Origin: Brachyhypopomus gauderio
Taxonomy: Eukaryota; Chordata; Actinopteri; Gymnotiformes; Hypopomidae
Reading direction: 5' to 3'
Length of the DNA: 64,000 nucleotides
Assembly (NCBI RefSeq): GCF_052324685.1
Contig: NC_135223.1
Coordinates: 4,506,779-4,570,778 of the forward strand
In this document: positions 47,864 through 64,000 of the stretch, in pieces
How positions within the stretch are numbered: position 1 is the stretch's first letter
Layout of the letters: each line of letters starts with the position of its first letter
Made by a program: the position numbers and the translations under genes
Notes under the pieces: generated by a model
Told to the model about the DNA's origin: nothing
Seen by the model: only the letters and a program-made list of their open reading frames with translations
The model's database searches: none

Positions 47864-50243
47864 AGATGAGACAGTTTACAGACAGGAGATCCTGAAATTG
47901 GCAGATTGGTGCTCAGAAAATAATTTATCTCTGAACACAAAGAAAACCAAAGAGATAATCGTCGACTTCAGGAAACACAGCACGGACCTAGCCCCTTTAT
48001 ACAAAAACCTAGCCCCTTTATACATCAACCTAGCCCCTTTATACAAAAACCTAGCCCCTTTATACATCAACCTAGCCCCTTTATACATTAACCTAGCCCC
48101 TTTATACAAAAACCTAGCCCCTTTATACATCAACCTAGCCCCTTTATACATCAACCTAGCCCCTTTATACATTAACCTAGCCCCTTTATACATCAACCTA
48201 GCCCCTTTATACATTAACCTAGCCCCTTTATACATTAACCTAGCCCCTTTATACATCAACCTAGCCCCTTTATACATTAACCTAGCCCTTTATACATCAA
48301 CCTAGCCCCTTTATACATCAACCTAGCCCCTTTATACATTAACCTAGCCCCTTTATACATCAACCTAGCCCCTTTATACATTAAACTAGCCCCTTTATAC
48401 ATCAACCTAGCCCCTTTATACATCAACCTAGCCCCTTTATACATTAACCTAGCCCCTTTATACATCAACCTAGCCCCTTTATACATTAACCTAGCCCCTT
48501 TATACATCAACCTAGCCCCTTTATACATTAACCTAGCCCCTTTATACATCAGCCTAGCCCCTTTATACATTAACCTAGCCCCTTTATACATCAACCTAGC
48601 CCCTTTATACATCAACCTAGCCCCTTTATACATCAACCTAGCCCCTTTATACATTAACCTAGCCCCTTTATACATTAACCTAGCCCCTTTATACATTAAC
48701 CTAGCCCCTTTATACATCAACCTAGCCCCTTTATACATCAACCTAGCCCCTTTATACATCAACCTAGCCCCTTTATACATTAACCTAGCCCCTTTATACA
48801 TCAACCTAGCCCCTTTATACATTAATCTAGCCCCTTTATACATCAACCTAGCCCCTTTATACATCAACCTAGCCCCTTTATACATCAACCTAGCCCCTTT
48901 ATACATTAACCTAGCCCCTTTATACATCAACCTAGCCCCTTTATACATTAACCTAGCCCCTTTATACATCAACCTAGCCCCTTTATACATTAACCTAGCC
49001 CCTTTATACATCAACCTAGCCCCTTTATACATTAACCTAGCCCCTTTATACATTAACCTAGCCCCTTTATACATTAACCTAGCCCCTTTATACATCAACC
49101 TAGCCCCTTTATACATCAACCTAGCCCCTTTATACATCAACCTAGCCCCTTTATACATCAACCTAGCCCCTTTATACATTAACCTAGCCCCTTTATACAT
49201 CAACCTAGCCCCTTTATACATTAACCTAGCCCCTTTATACATCAACCTAGCCCCTTTATACATCAACCTAGCCCCTTTATACATCAACCTAGCCCCTTTA
49301 TACATCAACCTAGCCCCTTTATACATTAACCTAGCCCCTTTATACATTAACCTAGCCCCTTTATACATCAACCTAGCCCCTTTATACACCAACCTAGCCC
49401 CTTTATACACCAACCTAGCCCCTTTATACATTAACCTAGCCCCTTCATACATTAACGGCGAGTATGTGGAGGGTCCACACTTTCCGGTTCCTTGGTGTCC
49501 TTATCTCTGCCAACCTAGACTGGAAACACCACAGCAGTCATCAAAAAGGCTCAGCCTACACTTTCTGAGAGTCCTCAGAAAACACAAGCTGGACTCCAAC
49601 CTACTGCTGGTGTTCTACCGCGCCTCCATCGAGAGCCTGCGTCACAGTGTGGTATGGCAGCTGCACCATGGCAGACAGAGAGAGACTCCAGAAAGTAGTT
49701 AAAACAGCACAGAAAATAATTGGCTGCCCTCTTCCATCCCTGATGGACATTTATACCTCACGCTGCCTCAAAAAAGCTAAAAACATAATGGAGGACAGCA
49801 TCCACCCTGGCTTTGATCCGTTTGACTTGTTGCCCTCAGGGAAGCACTACAGGTGCATCAGAACAAGGATAAACCGATTCAAGAACAGTTTCTTCCCCAA
49901 AGCAATCACCACACTGAACTCACACATGCACTGATCCCATAACTGAACCTCCAATCCCATAGACTCTCACCATATAATAAATGCAATAATAATAAGTGCA
50001 ATAATATGTGGAATATGTGCAATATTACTATTTAACTATTTAACATGCAAATCTTAGTGTTTAAACTAGAACTGGAAATTCTCCACACCTTTATTGTATT
50101 TAAATTTTAAAATCTTTATTATTCTATAGTGTAAAAATTTTTCTGATACTTTTTATATTCTGTATGTTTGCACTGAAAAAGGTAAGCTTTCAATCTCATT
50201 GTACATGTGTATAATGACAATAAAGGCATTCTATTCTATTCTA
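47864..50243 (+). mobile_element. Truncated Rex1/CR1-like LINE carrying a huge minisatellite
   Basis: The RT C-terminal region starts with LADWCSENNLSLNTKKTKEI and VDFRKHSTD. It is interrupted by the 21-bp array, then continues with FLRVLRKHKLDSNLLLVFYR, CTMADRERLQKVVKTAQKII, DIYTSRCLKKAKNIMEDS and LLPSGKHYRCIRTRINRF. A 3' UTR ends in AATAAAGGCATTCTATTCTA. Several frame changes after the array make it a pseudogene. Its 3' tail is shared with copy A at 23690-23830. Confidence 0.8.
47986..49456. repeat. 21-bp minisatellite, about 70 units
   Basis: The unit CCTAGCCCCTTTATACATCAA varies only at a few sites (CATCAAC, CATTAAC, CAAAAAC). Seven codons per unit (N-L-A-P-L-Y-I) fit the LINE frame that flanks it. 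It looks like an amplified version of the local APLYIN-coding sequence, since the downstream LINE frame resumes with YINGEYVE. One unit at about 48287 lacks a C, which shifts the frame. Confidence 0.95.
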
Positions 50244-50266
50244 TAATCATTTGTAGTTGTCAATGA

Positions 50267-50823
50267 GTGCCCGGAGCAGTGAGCAGCCTCTACAGCGCCC
50301 GTGGAGCAATTCAGGGTTAGCTGCCTTACCCAAGGGCACTTCAGGGTTAGCTGCCTTACCCAAGGGCACTTCAGGGTTAGGTGCCTTACCCAAGGGCACT
50401 TCAGCCCTAGAGGCTGTAGAGCAGGGATGGGCAACTGGCGGCCCGCAAATAGATCAATAATAATTTAATAATTAAAAGAAAAAAAAATATGAGACATGTG
50501 GGTAAAATGCTATAATTAAGTATGTTTAGAGACACATTTATGTAACCATGCTTAAACAGCAAAAATGCCCATAGACTTGCTAGGGTTAAGGACATGTTAA
50601 TGCATTTATATGCAGAAAATAGATGTATGTTGGTGCAATAAACATACAGATCTGAATTCATTGAAAATGTTCTTATTGAGAATAATTTGTAGTGTCTTTC
50701 ATATCCAATTATTTGAAGTGCGTGGTCATGTGGCCCTCCAATAATAGTGCTGAAAAATTTTTGGCCCTCTTTATCATGGAAGTTGCCCATCCCTGCTGTA
50801 GAGGCTGCTCACTGCTCCGGGCA
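50267..50823. repeat. Inverted-repeat element with hAT (copy B)
   Basis: Same structure as in copy A; here the two 28-bp arms (50267-50294 and 50796-50823) match exactly. Confidence 0.7.
50422..50795. mobile_element. Non-autonomous hAT element (copy B)
   Basis: Ends CAGGGATGGGCAACT and AGTTGCCCATCCCTG. Target duplication CTGTAGAG at 50414-50421 and 50796-50803. It sits at the same site as in copy A, so it is older than the duplication. Confidence 0.93.
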
Positions 50824-52648
50824 CGTGTGCTCACTTCACCTGTGTGTGTACTTAAATGTGTGTTTCACACATTGTGTAAGTTGTGTTTAAAGGTGTGTTT
50901 AAATATATTTCATTGTTTTATTATAGGTGTAATTATATTCATTAAAAAGATGCATGTAATTTTATAGAAAATGAATTATTATAATAAAGAAATTAGCATT
51001 CATCTGGTCAGTGTCTTGTGTAATTGATACAGTATGGTAAGCAATCAGAACTCTCAGGTGGGTGACAAATTATTACTAAAATAAATTAAACAGTACTTAA
51101 ACAGTGAATTTATTGCAGTAAATCAGCATTTGGTCACAACACATGTAAACCACATTTAATGTACAAAAATGTACATGAATATATATATACATAACTACAG
51201 ATAATTACATTACATCCTCTGTTGGGATTTTTGAGATAGATAGCTAGATGGATAGATTTATTTATGTATCCCAGAGGGGAAATCGTGTGTTACAGCAGCG
51301 CAATCCATATATAGATATATAGATCAATGGGCTGACCTGGCTAATATTTAAACGGAAATATGTCAGCACCCCGTGTGCATATAGCCTATTCTGAAGTAAT
51401 TCCATTTTTGTTGAAAAATCCGACACTCTGTGTCCGCTTTTCTCTTTTTTTGACAGACATTTCACTTAACAGGGTGCAGACAATATAGGAACTGCAGATT
51501 TTAACTAAATGGAGTTTATTCTTTTTTAATAATGCAGGTTTATTCCGTGGGCTGGACTGAACCCCCTGGCGGGCTGGGTCGCCCCTGGTGTATACCATCA
51601 CAATCACAGCATCATTACTCTTAACAAGGTCTCGAGGAACATCAAACCAACTGAATAAATTATCGTGAAACTGTCAAGAAAAACTCAAATGTCTCTAATT
51701 TTTGCATTCCGAGTCGACAATGTTGCCTGTGGAGAACCCAAATATTCGAATGCCGACACAACTTCTCCAGGTGTGGCTGGAATGTTTAAAATGCACGTTT
51801 TACAGCCCTTTAAAGAAGTTATTCATGTTTAAGCAACTGCTTTGACGACAGAAATGCTTAGATACAATTTACAAAACATGATGCACTCACCCATCACCAA
51901 GTCTCTAAAAGACATGTGATTGATTATAATGTTGTATTTACCTGTTCCGGGATTCTCAGGGGACTGGCGGCCCATCCAGCTCCTCCTCTTATAGTGGCCG
52001 AAGGGCCCTCGGCCTACTGAAGGAGGGGAGGGGGGTTACAGTTCCTGGGAATACCTGAGGACGGAGTTGTATGCAACAAATGGACATATTAATTATTATT
52101 CTTGTCATGTTATGTTACTGCAGTAATGTATGTATGTCATGTTTGTGTTTGTAGGTAACCCCTGCTAGTAGTAGTGGTGTGTCCCAGCTTAATTAAGGGG
52201 AGGGGCTACTAGTATAAGAGGCCTTCCTCTCAGAGGCTAAGGAGGTTGAGGTTGGTTGGTTAATGTTGGTTGTTTGATATTGGATGTTATTGTGTTGAGC
52301 CCAAGAAACTTAGGGGCTAGACTGGCTGCTGATTGCCAGTGCTTACTGGAGGTACTGCTTATAAGCCTTTGTGGGCTTGAGTACTTTTTATATGTTTGTT
52401 TTCCTTTTATACAGTTTTTCTTTTCGTTTACTAGTATTGGTGATTTACTCCTTTGCTGGAATACACAATTAAAACACCTGGATTGGGAACACCAATGTCT
52501 GTATTCACCTCACTCTCTGTAGTGAACCCACCTCCATATTCACCCACTCGTAGTACCACGCTCACAGTATGGTTTCAAGGGGTGTTCATAATGTGACCGG
52601 ACTGTGTATATTATTTTAATCTTTTCTCTTTGTTTTTGCCCAATCCAG
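50824..52648. other. Non-coding sequence, including the empty L2 site (copy B)
   Basis: Matches 24409-25887 plus 31021-31376. The uninterrupted phrase GGATGTTATTGTGTTGAGCC at about 52281-52300 is the pre-insertion site of the L2 LINE found in copy A. No gene is recognised. Confidence 0.6.
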
Positions 52649-52980
52649 AAGCTAACACCAATTGATGAGCTGATGAGGCCTGCTTTCCTGCACAAGAGAA
52701 CACAGATGCTGGAAGATGATGTGAGAGAAACCCAGAATATTGCACGTCTAAGGGTACATGTGGAGAGGATGATTAGACGAATTAAAGAAAACAAACTATT
52801 TGACACTGTAATACCACTCTCCATCACAGGAAGTATCAATCAAATTGTTTACTGTGGCATGTCTTCTCTCCAGCTACCAGAATGGTCCTCTTGTCAAGAA
52901 ATGGGCCTCGGATGGTGGAAAGGGCTGTATGAGTACAGAATATATAACATTTGCTCTTTCCCAAGAATACTTTTTACATT
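52649..52980 (+). pseudogene. Last exon of a DDE_Tnp_4-type transposase (copy B)
   Basis: Same exon and same frame break after SINQI as at 31377. One residue differs (RETQNIARL instead of RETQHIARL). Confidence 0.7.
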
Positions 52981-53761
52981 CATGTACAGGGCTTTTTGTT
53001 ATTATTTTAGAAATGTTACAGAATTTCTCCTGATGTTTCCCTGCTGCAATTAAGGCTTTCATGATTTGAGGTAGGTTTACTAAATAAGGAAAAACAGCAG
53101 GGCAATGGTACTCCAGGGGGGTATTCCACGAAGCGAGCTAACTCAGTAAGCCGGGCTTTTAAAGACAAGCCTGGCTCATTTTGCTCAAATTCGGTTCCAC
53201 AAAAGAGGCTAGACTTGAGCCTCGCTCAGTTACTACAGCAACATATACGTTTGAACTAACCTGCTCCGTACCAGGCTAGAGTTGAGGCTTAGCTTAGCCG
53301 GACCGCTTCTATTGGCTGAGCAGCGTGATGTCAGTCTCGCCATCCGGGAAACTGAATTGAGGAACAAGGTTCCGCTGCAGTTCTATCCATTAAATGGCTG
53401 TGGATGTAGCATATATTATAACATCTTTATACATTTAATTGAGTACTGTAATTATTAGTTTGGAATGATTGCAGGTTATTATTATCAAAATTTAATAATT
53501 ATATTTCAAAATGCAATTTATATTTCGATCTTAAGAGTACATATTCATTGTTATTCAGTGAGGTTTCTGCACATTTTAATGTATTGGTTTAATCTTCACA
53601 AATTCAGGTCAGTGTAAAATTAAGTGGTTAACTTAATGGTGCAAAAAGGAAATGGATACAGACAAATACCTTACCAAGATTTTCATACAGGTGATACAAA
53701 TAATCCAAAATGTAAGCTATAAAAAGAGCAGCTAACAGTGAAGGCTGAAGGCTGATTGACC

Positions 53762-55286
53762 ATGGCATGCCCATTTGTAGAGAATCCAGTAGATGAGGGA
53801 GCGTGTGTAGTGCACAGAGCATTCATGCTACCAGCTCCAAGGTCATTCCAGGACAGGACAGATCCACTGGGCTTTCCGGATGACTACTTATTTGAGCACT
53901 ACAGGTCAGGGGCGCAGATGGCACTGGGGACGGGGGGGACATGTCCCCTCCAGATTTATATTGACCCCATCCGAAATCTAGCATCTACAAGCATAAATGC
54001 ATATATTGTACAGCTTGGTCCCCCTCACTTCAGAATTTCCATCTGCGCCGATGCTACAGGTTCAGAAGACACAGTATTATATATCTTTGTAAATTACCGG
54101 GGCCATATATTGAGAAGACCACTAGACGTAGTAAAGCTCTTACCAAACCCCAAACAGTCTGTATCGCTTTGTGCTTCTTTGCCAGTCGTGCATTTCTGTA
54201 CAGCTTTGGGGATGCATAACATCTTAGTAAGGCAACGTTCTGCAGCGAAATTCGAAAGGTTTACCTTGTGCTTAAGCGTTTCCTTAATATATTCATCAAA
54301 TTCCCTGGTCACAGAGGCATCCTTCCCATCCTTTTCAGAACAGCTGGCATGTATTCATGAGAAGTAGTGTTGGTTTGATCAGTAACTTGGGAGTTAAATT
54401 TATATGACTTTAACAGATGCTCTTATCCAGAGCACTTACCAAAGTGCTTTGTATTCATCTTAATCAACTATTTCATGCTAAAATTCCTTCAATTCAAAAC
54501 GCATTGAATTGTCTAAGATTTCCAAATGTCATTGGTGCTATAGACTGTACTCACATCTGGATAAAGGCTCCATCTGTACCCATGGAGGCAGACTATGTGA
54601 ACCAAAAAATTATTTCACAGCATCAATGTACAGGTACATGCAAGTTTTGCCTACCCAACAGAAATTGTAAAGCATGTTAGTTCATGGGTTTGAATAACTT
54701 TCACCCTTTGTCACTTTTGCCATTGTTCTAGATGGTTTGCACCAGCCAATTTCTATTCTCCAACATTGAGGTAAAATGGCCCGGCTCGGTGCACGATTCC
54801 AAGATATTTCGTGCCTCCTCACTGGCACAGAGGTTTGCTAAGGTAAGAATACTCCAACCACACAAAATAGTGCAGATTTGGCCTCAGTGTTTAACTCTAC
54901 TCCTTATAATCGTAGGTGCTTTTCCTGGCTTACTGCTTGGGGATAGGGGTTACCCCTGCCAACCTTTTCTTCTTACCCCATATGCAGACTCTACAACAGA
55001 TGCAGAGAGGAGGTTCAATCATGCACATTCAAAGACAAGGGCATGCATTGAGATGGCATTTGGACAGTTAAAGAGCAGATTTAACTGCTTGCGCCATCTC
55101 AGAGTCACTCCTGAGAGAGCCTGTGATATTATAGCACCCTGTGCAGTTTTGCACAATGTGGCAATACTGCAAAAAGAAGAAATGCCAAGAGTGCAGTTGG
55201 AGCAATGGGAAGACGACATTTTAATTGCAGACCACATGGATGGTAGAGCTATGAGGGACATGTATGCAAACACTTACTTTGGTTAA
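53762..55286 (+). pseudogene. HARBI1-like transposase, less decayed (copy B)
   Basis: The start ATG at 53762 (MACPFVENPVDEG) with a good context (ACCATGG) is kept. The exon is split by the hAT at 53907-54053 and then has the same stops as in A. The last exon is open for 184 residues (54732-55286): WPGSVHDSKIFR, LLLGDRGYPCQPFLLTPYAD, ACIEMAFGQLKSRFNCL, then RVTPERACDIIAPCAVLHNV. The 2-base loss seen in A is absent. A frameshift near 54608 remains, so it is not functional. Confidence 0.78.
53907..54053. mobile_element. 147-bp hAT-like insertion inside the HARBI1 exon (copy B)
   Basis: Same insertion as 32826-32972, with CTACAGGT at 53899-53906 and 54054-54061. Confidence 0.85.
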
Positions 55287-55442
55287 GGGAATATTTTGTT
55301 TGCATTTGTTCATTAACACTATTAACATAAAACAAGAGGCGTTTTTTTTGGAAAGAGAAATGTATTAATTGTCTTGCTGAGCCTGTGGACAGAAGAAACA
55401 AAGAACAAAAATGTAAAATCTGAGAAACAACTGAACCTACCT

Positions 55443-55920
55443 TTAACATAAGGCTGTGTATCATGAGGACAGACAAGATCAGATGATGTTCCTCCTTCGA
55501 TTCCCACAATGATGGGGCGTCCGCTGTTTTGCTCTAAAGCAAGGTCTTCTGCAGGAGTGAGGGCTGCTACAGGAGGCCCACCACCACCAGCAGCAGTAGC
55601 AGTTTTCTTTCTGGTTGCTAAAATATTTTATACAGTTGCCACGTTCTCCTAACCCCGCTCATGTTACTTCTAAATCAGGAAATTATTAACATTATTAATT
55701 TACTATAACACTTTTAAAATGCCAATGAATGGATTAAATTATATGCTCACGCATTTAATCTGTCTGCAATATTGTGCCAGGCAGCTTCTCTGGCTTTATT
55801 AATACAGGACGTGTTGCCTTTCTTCATAATAACGTCTTTATATTCCTCATAAAGACGTATGAGTAGCTCCTGTTCAGCAGAAGAAAAAAAAGCTGCTCGT
55901 TCTTTCAGCTCTTTCGACAT
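55443..55920 (-). pseudogene. Myb/SANT-like Harbinger accessory gene (copy B)
   Basis: Exon 1 starts at 55920 (MSKELKERAAFFS) and exon 2 ends at about 55443, as in copy A. The region that carries the possible third exon in A is deleted here, so the gene is incomplete. Confidence 0.6.
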
Positions 55921-56143
55921 TTTCTTGCCTTTTCGAATATCGATTAGTGAGGCTGTGTAAATACTGTGTGCACGCGCATGATCGCCGATTACAAAAGCCG
56001 GGCTTGAATTAGCGGGAACAGGTTGAGTCTGGATTTCGTTAGTGGAACGGAACTAGACGGAAGTGAACTGTTTGGCTAACTCAAGCGAGGCTCACTCTAA
56101 TAAGCGCCGCTTTCATAAGCTCGCTTCGTGGAATAGCCCCCAG

Positions 56144-56616
56144 GACCAATGTTGCAAATCTGTGATAAATATTTAAGGGTGCATATGCATGTTATCCATG
56201 TGTTTACTTTTCATGTACACTTCCTGCAGTTTGAACTATGACAACTTACTTTTTGTAAATAGTTACTTCACATCTAATGGGCTTCACTTTTAATGTTTAA
56301 TATTTAATATAAATGTTTCACTTGTTTGTACTTAAGCTTGACGAAATGTAAAACAATGACAAAGTGAAGGAAAATAAATAATTTTATTTTGAAACAAAGT
56401 GCTTGTGATTTGTCTATTGAGTTGTTTTTTAAAATATCAGAACTGTGCCAATGACATTCAAATGTTTTTCTATTCTACAGATCCTTATCAGGGTTATAAG
56501 AACATTTTAAACAAATACAACAATATATACAAACATACAAACTGAGTTTATAGACATTTGGGCATGTATATGTGAAAAAAGTAATGGTCCACCTTTTGTT
56601 TAATGGTGTTAATTAC
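56144..56616. other. AT-rich non-coding sequence (copy B)
   Basis: Nothing recognised; it contains a ~53-bp block (56221-56273) missing from copy A. Confidence 0.4.
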
Positions 56617-57252
56617 CTGTGCATCTTTCAATATGCGCTGCACCAACATGTCCTCCTCAGCAAAAACAACAAAGTCACACCAGTCCATTCCTGTGATGAG
56701 CATCTGCCCCTGGATCTGTCAGTAGTAGTTATGATGACGCTTCAGCTGCAGTGTGCCGTGCTTTGCTTCTAGGTAAGAGCAGTCAACATAACTTACAGAG
56801 CAGAGGATCCTAATGATCAGAGATATATCTACAGAGATCACTATTTATTTATACTCATACTTCTAATGTGCATGGTTGAATAACAACCTATACTGTGGTA
56901 TTTTATATTCATTTGTATGTTACTGTAATGATGCATACTAAAGTTTGTTTATGCAAAACAGTACTTCCGTTATGGTGAGTAGGTATAATTATTGGCCACT
57001 TTAGTTGGTACAATTCTTTTCAGGCCAGCTTAGTAGTTCAACAACTAAAGATCATTCAATTTCTCTGCATAGATTGATTGTCTTCACTCCACTCATTTAT
57101 GGCCCAGACCACCCCTGAGCAGATATTATATGGGTGGTGGATCACTGTCAGCAGCGCAGTGGTATATGTGCTTTTTATTTTTTAAATCAATTACATTTTG
57201 CAGTCTTAATATCTGAAATGATGTCTTTGTAATTTAAAATAAGTAGTATATG

Positions 57253-57727
57253 TGTAACGACCTGCGCTGGGCAGAACAGGGAGGCGGACACAAACGCTGA
57301 GAGCGAGATTTATTAAAGGAAATTCCATTGACAGAGTCGAAATAACGGGCGCAGGTCAGATCGGGAAGGCAGTCCATACATGAAATATACACAGGCATGA
57401 CAACGGGTACAGAAAACAACAAGACAGACTAACTAAGGAACAAAAGGCAAAACACATGGGAGACGGATAACACAAAGGCGCAAACTTACGAACAGCTGGA
57501 ATGACTAGGCACAGGTTTGAACAAAAAGACCAATACGGACATGGGAGACACAGGGACTTTTATACACAGGACTAGACAAGGACCAGGTGCGAACAATGAT
57601 AACAGGGGCGTGGCAAACAATGGGAAATCACAGAGACAACGAGCAGGGCGGGATAAACAGGCAGGGAATACAGACATGAGGGAACCCAGAGTGACAGCTA
57701 CGAGAGGAGGCATAGCCCTACGTGACA
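57253..57727. mobile_element. Solo LTR-like element (copy B)
   Basis: TGTAACGACC to CTACGTGACA, 475 bp, with ATATG at 57248-57252 and, after one extra A, at 57729-57733. Confidence 0.75.
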
Positions 57728-57969
57728 AATATGACTGTATTCTGTGTTTATTGACATTTTTCATAGCACCCTACATTTTTACACAAATGTACAAAGTTTA
57801 GAATATTATTACTTACCAAAGTTCTTGGCTTGTGCCATTGCTGCTCACTCTCTGTGCAGCTCAGGACAGGAGGAACAGCAGGAACTCTTAGTTGTGAATA
57901 ATGTGCAGTTTGATAAAGCAATGCCACCACATGATTGCACAAAGTTGTCCCAGCAACACATGAGCAGGT

Positions 57970-58808
57970 CTCGAATCATCTAAAGAAATCTGCAAAAATA
58001 CAAAATGTAGCAAATACAATGAGAAACAGTATCAAGTGCAATTTAATTTAAAAAACTGTTTACAAAATAAAATCAGCCAGGAAAGGCTATATAATTAGAA
58101 TACACTGTCACTAATAGTCTACAGTGTTGCCTAATGTGGCCCTCATTTGACATAAACAATTTACCAGCTTCAATAGTATTTACAATAAAGTAAATCAGGA
58201 AACATCTGAACAAATACAGTTTCTGGGGGTTTTGCCTTTTAACATTCACTTTTCCTGACATTAAGTCATACTCACATTGCCAGGTAACATTACTCAAAAC
58301 ATTACTCCACTACTTACTTTTCACCAACAAAATGTTTTTAATCCCCATAAACATAAATCTAAAACAACATTCATAGCATCTATCTTCTAAAGCACTGTCA
58401 CCCTACACTCGAGCTGTGTGGCTTCTCCGACTTCTTCATCGACCTAAAACAGGTCGCCCTCACACACATCTCTCCTGTCACCTGATCTTTGTTCAACACT
58501 AAAATGCAAATAAAAGAACAGACTTAATCACAGTATGTGTTTAATAGTGAAGTGAGATAACTCAGTCCTGAGACAGGTTAAACAGCAGTCTCCGGCGCGG
58601 ATTCCGTGTTTGTAAACAAAGCACAATATTCGTTGTTTTGTAAACAAACACGCGTCGGCGAACACCGTCGAGTTGCGCTTTGTTTACAAACACAGATTCC
58701 GCTGTTTAACCCAGTCATGGCCGGGCTAAACACAGGGATCCGCCGGGTTTATGTTGATCTTGAGTTTAAGCTCTTACGAAGTTTAGTGTTCAGACACGAC
58801 CAGCTAGC

Positions 58809-58868
<60 letters not shown>

Positions 58869-58984
58869 GCGCGCACGCACACACACACACACACGCGCGC
58901 GCACGCACACACACACACACACACAATGCTAACGCTAACTAATTTACGTTTAGCTGTGTGCTAGCGCTAACACGGAACACTCAC
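57970..58984. other. Intron and upstream sequence of the divergent gene (copy B)
   Basis: Contains the same forkhead-like inverted repeat (from about 58607) and a longer alternating (AC)n/(GC)n tract at about 58811-58924. No gene. Confidence 0.5.
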
Positions 58985-59181
58985 CTTCGTAGTTGTCAAT
59001 ATAACTAGATATGTACATCTTGAAATCTTTCTCTTTCTCGCTCGAAGAAGCCGCGGCATGTGTGTCTTGACGATCCGATGAACATCGTTGACCGTCACTC
59101 GAGGGAGGTCCTGCAAACAGCGCGTGTAAAACGTCATTGTTGACGTGTCTCTGCAGTCGCGCCCGATAACCGGAAATGATA

Positions 59182-59360
59182 CTGCCGGTATATGGGCATG
59201 CGGAAGCGTCACGTGCACAGAGCGAATAAAAAATATATATTCCCATAATTCCACATGACGTCATAATACCTGCTCTGTCGTCATAACGACGGCACAACAA
59301 ATGAGGGTATATATAAAATTGCATGTACAGTATAATTCCATATCAGTCCACATAAAGACA
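59182..59360 (+). promoter_or_regulatory. Promoter region of the PKC-like gene (copy B)
   Basis: TGACGTCA at 59256-59263 and the TATA box TATATATAAAA at 59308-59318 are conserved with copy A. One arm of the CTGTCGT/ACGACAG inverted repeat is changed (ACGACGG). Confidence 0.6.
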
Positions 59361-63377
<4,017 letters not shown>

Positions 63378-63931
63378 AAAAAATGTAAATGTGCCATATT
63401 TTGTCAATTGTGATTTATACACCCCAATCAAAATTTGTCCTCCGCTTTTAACCCATCTGTGCAGTTAGAACACACACACACACACACACACACACTAGTG
63501 ATTACTAGGGGGCTGTGGATCACATGTGCCCAGAGCGGTGGGCAGCCCTAGCTGGTGCCCGGGGAGCAGTTGGGGTTAGGTGCCTTGCTCAAGGGCACCT
63601 CAGTCATGGCCTCAGGTCTGAGAATTGAACCCACGACCCTCCGGTCACAAGACCAGTTCCCTACCACCAGGCCATGACTGACCTGGACAAGTGATGGACA
63701 ACCTGCTCCACATCTTAACATGACAGAAGAAGATACAGTACAAATGTGTGATTAAACTATACAGCCAGTGTTTTTATGTGTCACTGACTCTCCCTTCTCA
63801 AAATAAAACCTGTATTTTGGGCATGGTCTGGGGGTGATTCACAGAGGTGTCAACTGGCCATAACGGCTCCTCCAGGTTATGTATTCCATTTTAGGCAATA
63901 TTTGATACACCCTTGCCAAATCCATGTAGAT
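63378..63931. other. 3' UTR and downstream of the kinase gene (copy B)
   Basis: Same (AC)n tract, dispersed repeat and polyadenylation signal as copy A. Confidence 0.6.
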
Positions 63932-64000
63932 CAGGTATCACCAAATGGCGGACCCGAACACCGTCCTGTCCGGACCCAATCACATTCCTGATTAACTGGA
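63932..64000. mobile_element. Start of a hAT-like element, cut by the window edge
   Basis: Exactly where copy B leaves copy A, CAGGTATCACCAAATGGCGG begins. The CAG start and GGCGG-CCCG layout resemble the hAT end at 24008 (CAGGGATGGGCAACTGGCGG). Only 69 bases are visible and the other end is outside, so this is tentative. Confidence 0.45.

Larger units (their letters stand above)
53117..56140. mobile_element. PIF/Harbinger element (copy B)
   Basis: Ends GGGGGTATTCCACGAAGCGA and TCGCTTCGTGGAATAGCCCC. CAG duplications at 53114-53116 and 56141-56143. It lacks about 670 bp between the two genes and about 230 bp near 53622 relative to copy A. A 44-bp stretch (GCTTAGCTTAGCCGGACCGC...) is present only here. 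Confidence 0.88.
56617..59266 (-). pseudogene. YqaJ / SWIM zinc-finger nuclease-like gene (copy B)
   Basis: Exons as in A: first-exon candidate with donor at 58985, SWIM exon 57969-57817, YqaJ exon 56768-56617 with the same TGA at 56719-56721. Splice sites are unchanged. The shared nonsense codon shows that decay came before the duplication, or that this codon is skipped by splicing. Confidence 0.6.

Noticed and set aside
48277..49452. Long minus-strand frame of 391 residues made of MYKGARL repeats
   Set aside because: It is the antisense reading of the 21-bp minisatellite; any stop-free unit of 21 bp gives such a frame.
47986..49456. CRISPR-like array
   Set aside because: Units are contiguous without unique spacers, in a eukaryotic LINE; it is a minisatellite.

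Overview
The window looks like nuclear DNA of a ray-finned (teleost) fish. It is dominated by transposable elements of families typical of fish genomes: a class I endogenous retrovirus, two Ty3/gypsy elements, L2/Rex1-like LINEs, PIF/Harbinger, hAT and piggyBac relics. The only clear host genes are two copies of an intron-containing protein kinase C-like gene. The species cannot be fixed from the sequence.

Left part (1-16911). An endogenous retrovirus lies on the minus strand: its 5' LTR is at 6384-6925, its gag is broken, its protease is largely missing, and its pol frame runs off the left edge. It abuts a plus-strand Ty3/gypsy element (6926 to about 13045) whose gag resembles the PNMA family. 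That element has a 5'-truncated gag and two frame breaks. Next come 137-bp and ~120-bp tandem arrays and an internally deleted piggyBac derivative.

Middle-left (16912-23516). A complete minus-strand Ty3/gypsy element has identical 347-bp LTRs, a TAAG target duplication and intact gag and pol frames. Its gag-pol overlap carries a G GGA AAC slippery site followed by a stem-loop/pseudoknot candidate.

Right part (23690-64000). Two near-identical segments, copy A (23690 to about 43592) and copy B (50103 to about 63931), share the same gene and element order. Each holds a hAT element, a DDE transposase relic, a PIF/Harbinger element with a 147-bp hAT inside its transposase, minus-strand exons of a YqaJ/SWIM nuclease-like gene, a solo LTR, and a divergent promoter driving a ten-exon kinase gene. 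Copy A also carries a full-length L2 LINE that is absent from B. Between the copies lie a solo LTR split by a second Harbinger element and a LINE whose reading frame contains about 70 copies of a 21-bp minisatellite.

The kinase genes encode a PKC-delta/theta-like catalytic domain without C1 or C2 regulatory domains. In their place are a short Cys-rich N-terminus and a 24-residue tandem repeat, present six times in copy A (552 aa) and four times in copy B (504 aa). All ten exons join in phase in both copies and the catalytic motifs are intact, so both could be functional. This pair, its repeat-number difference and its promoter beside transposon-like exons are the most unusual content here.
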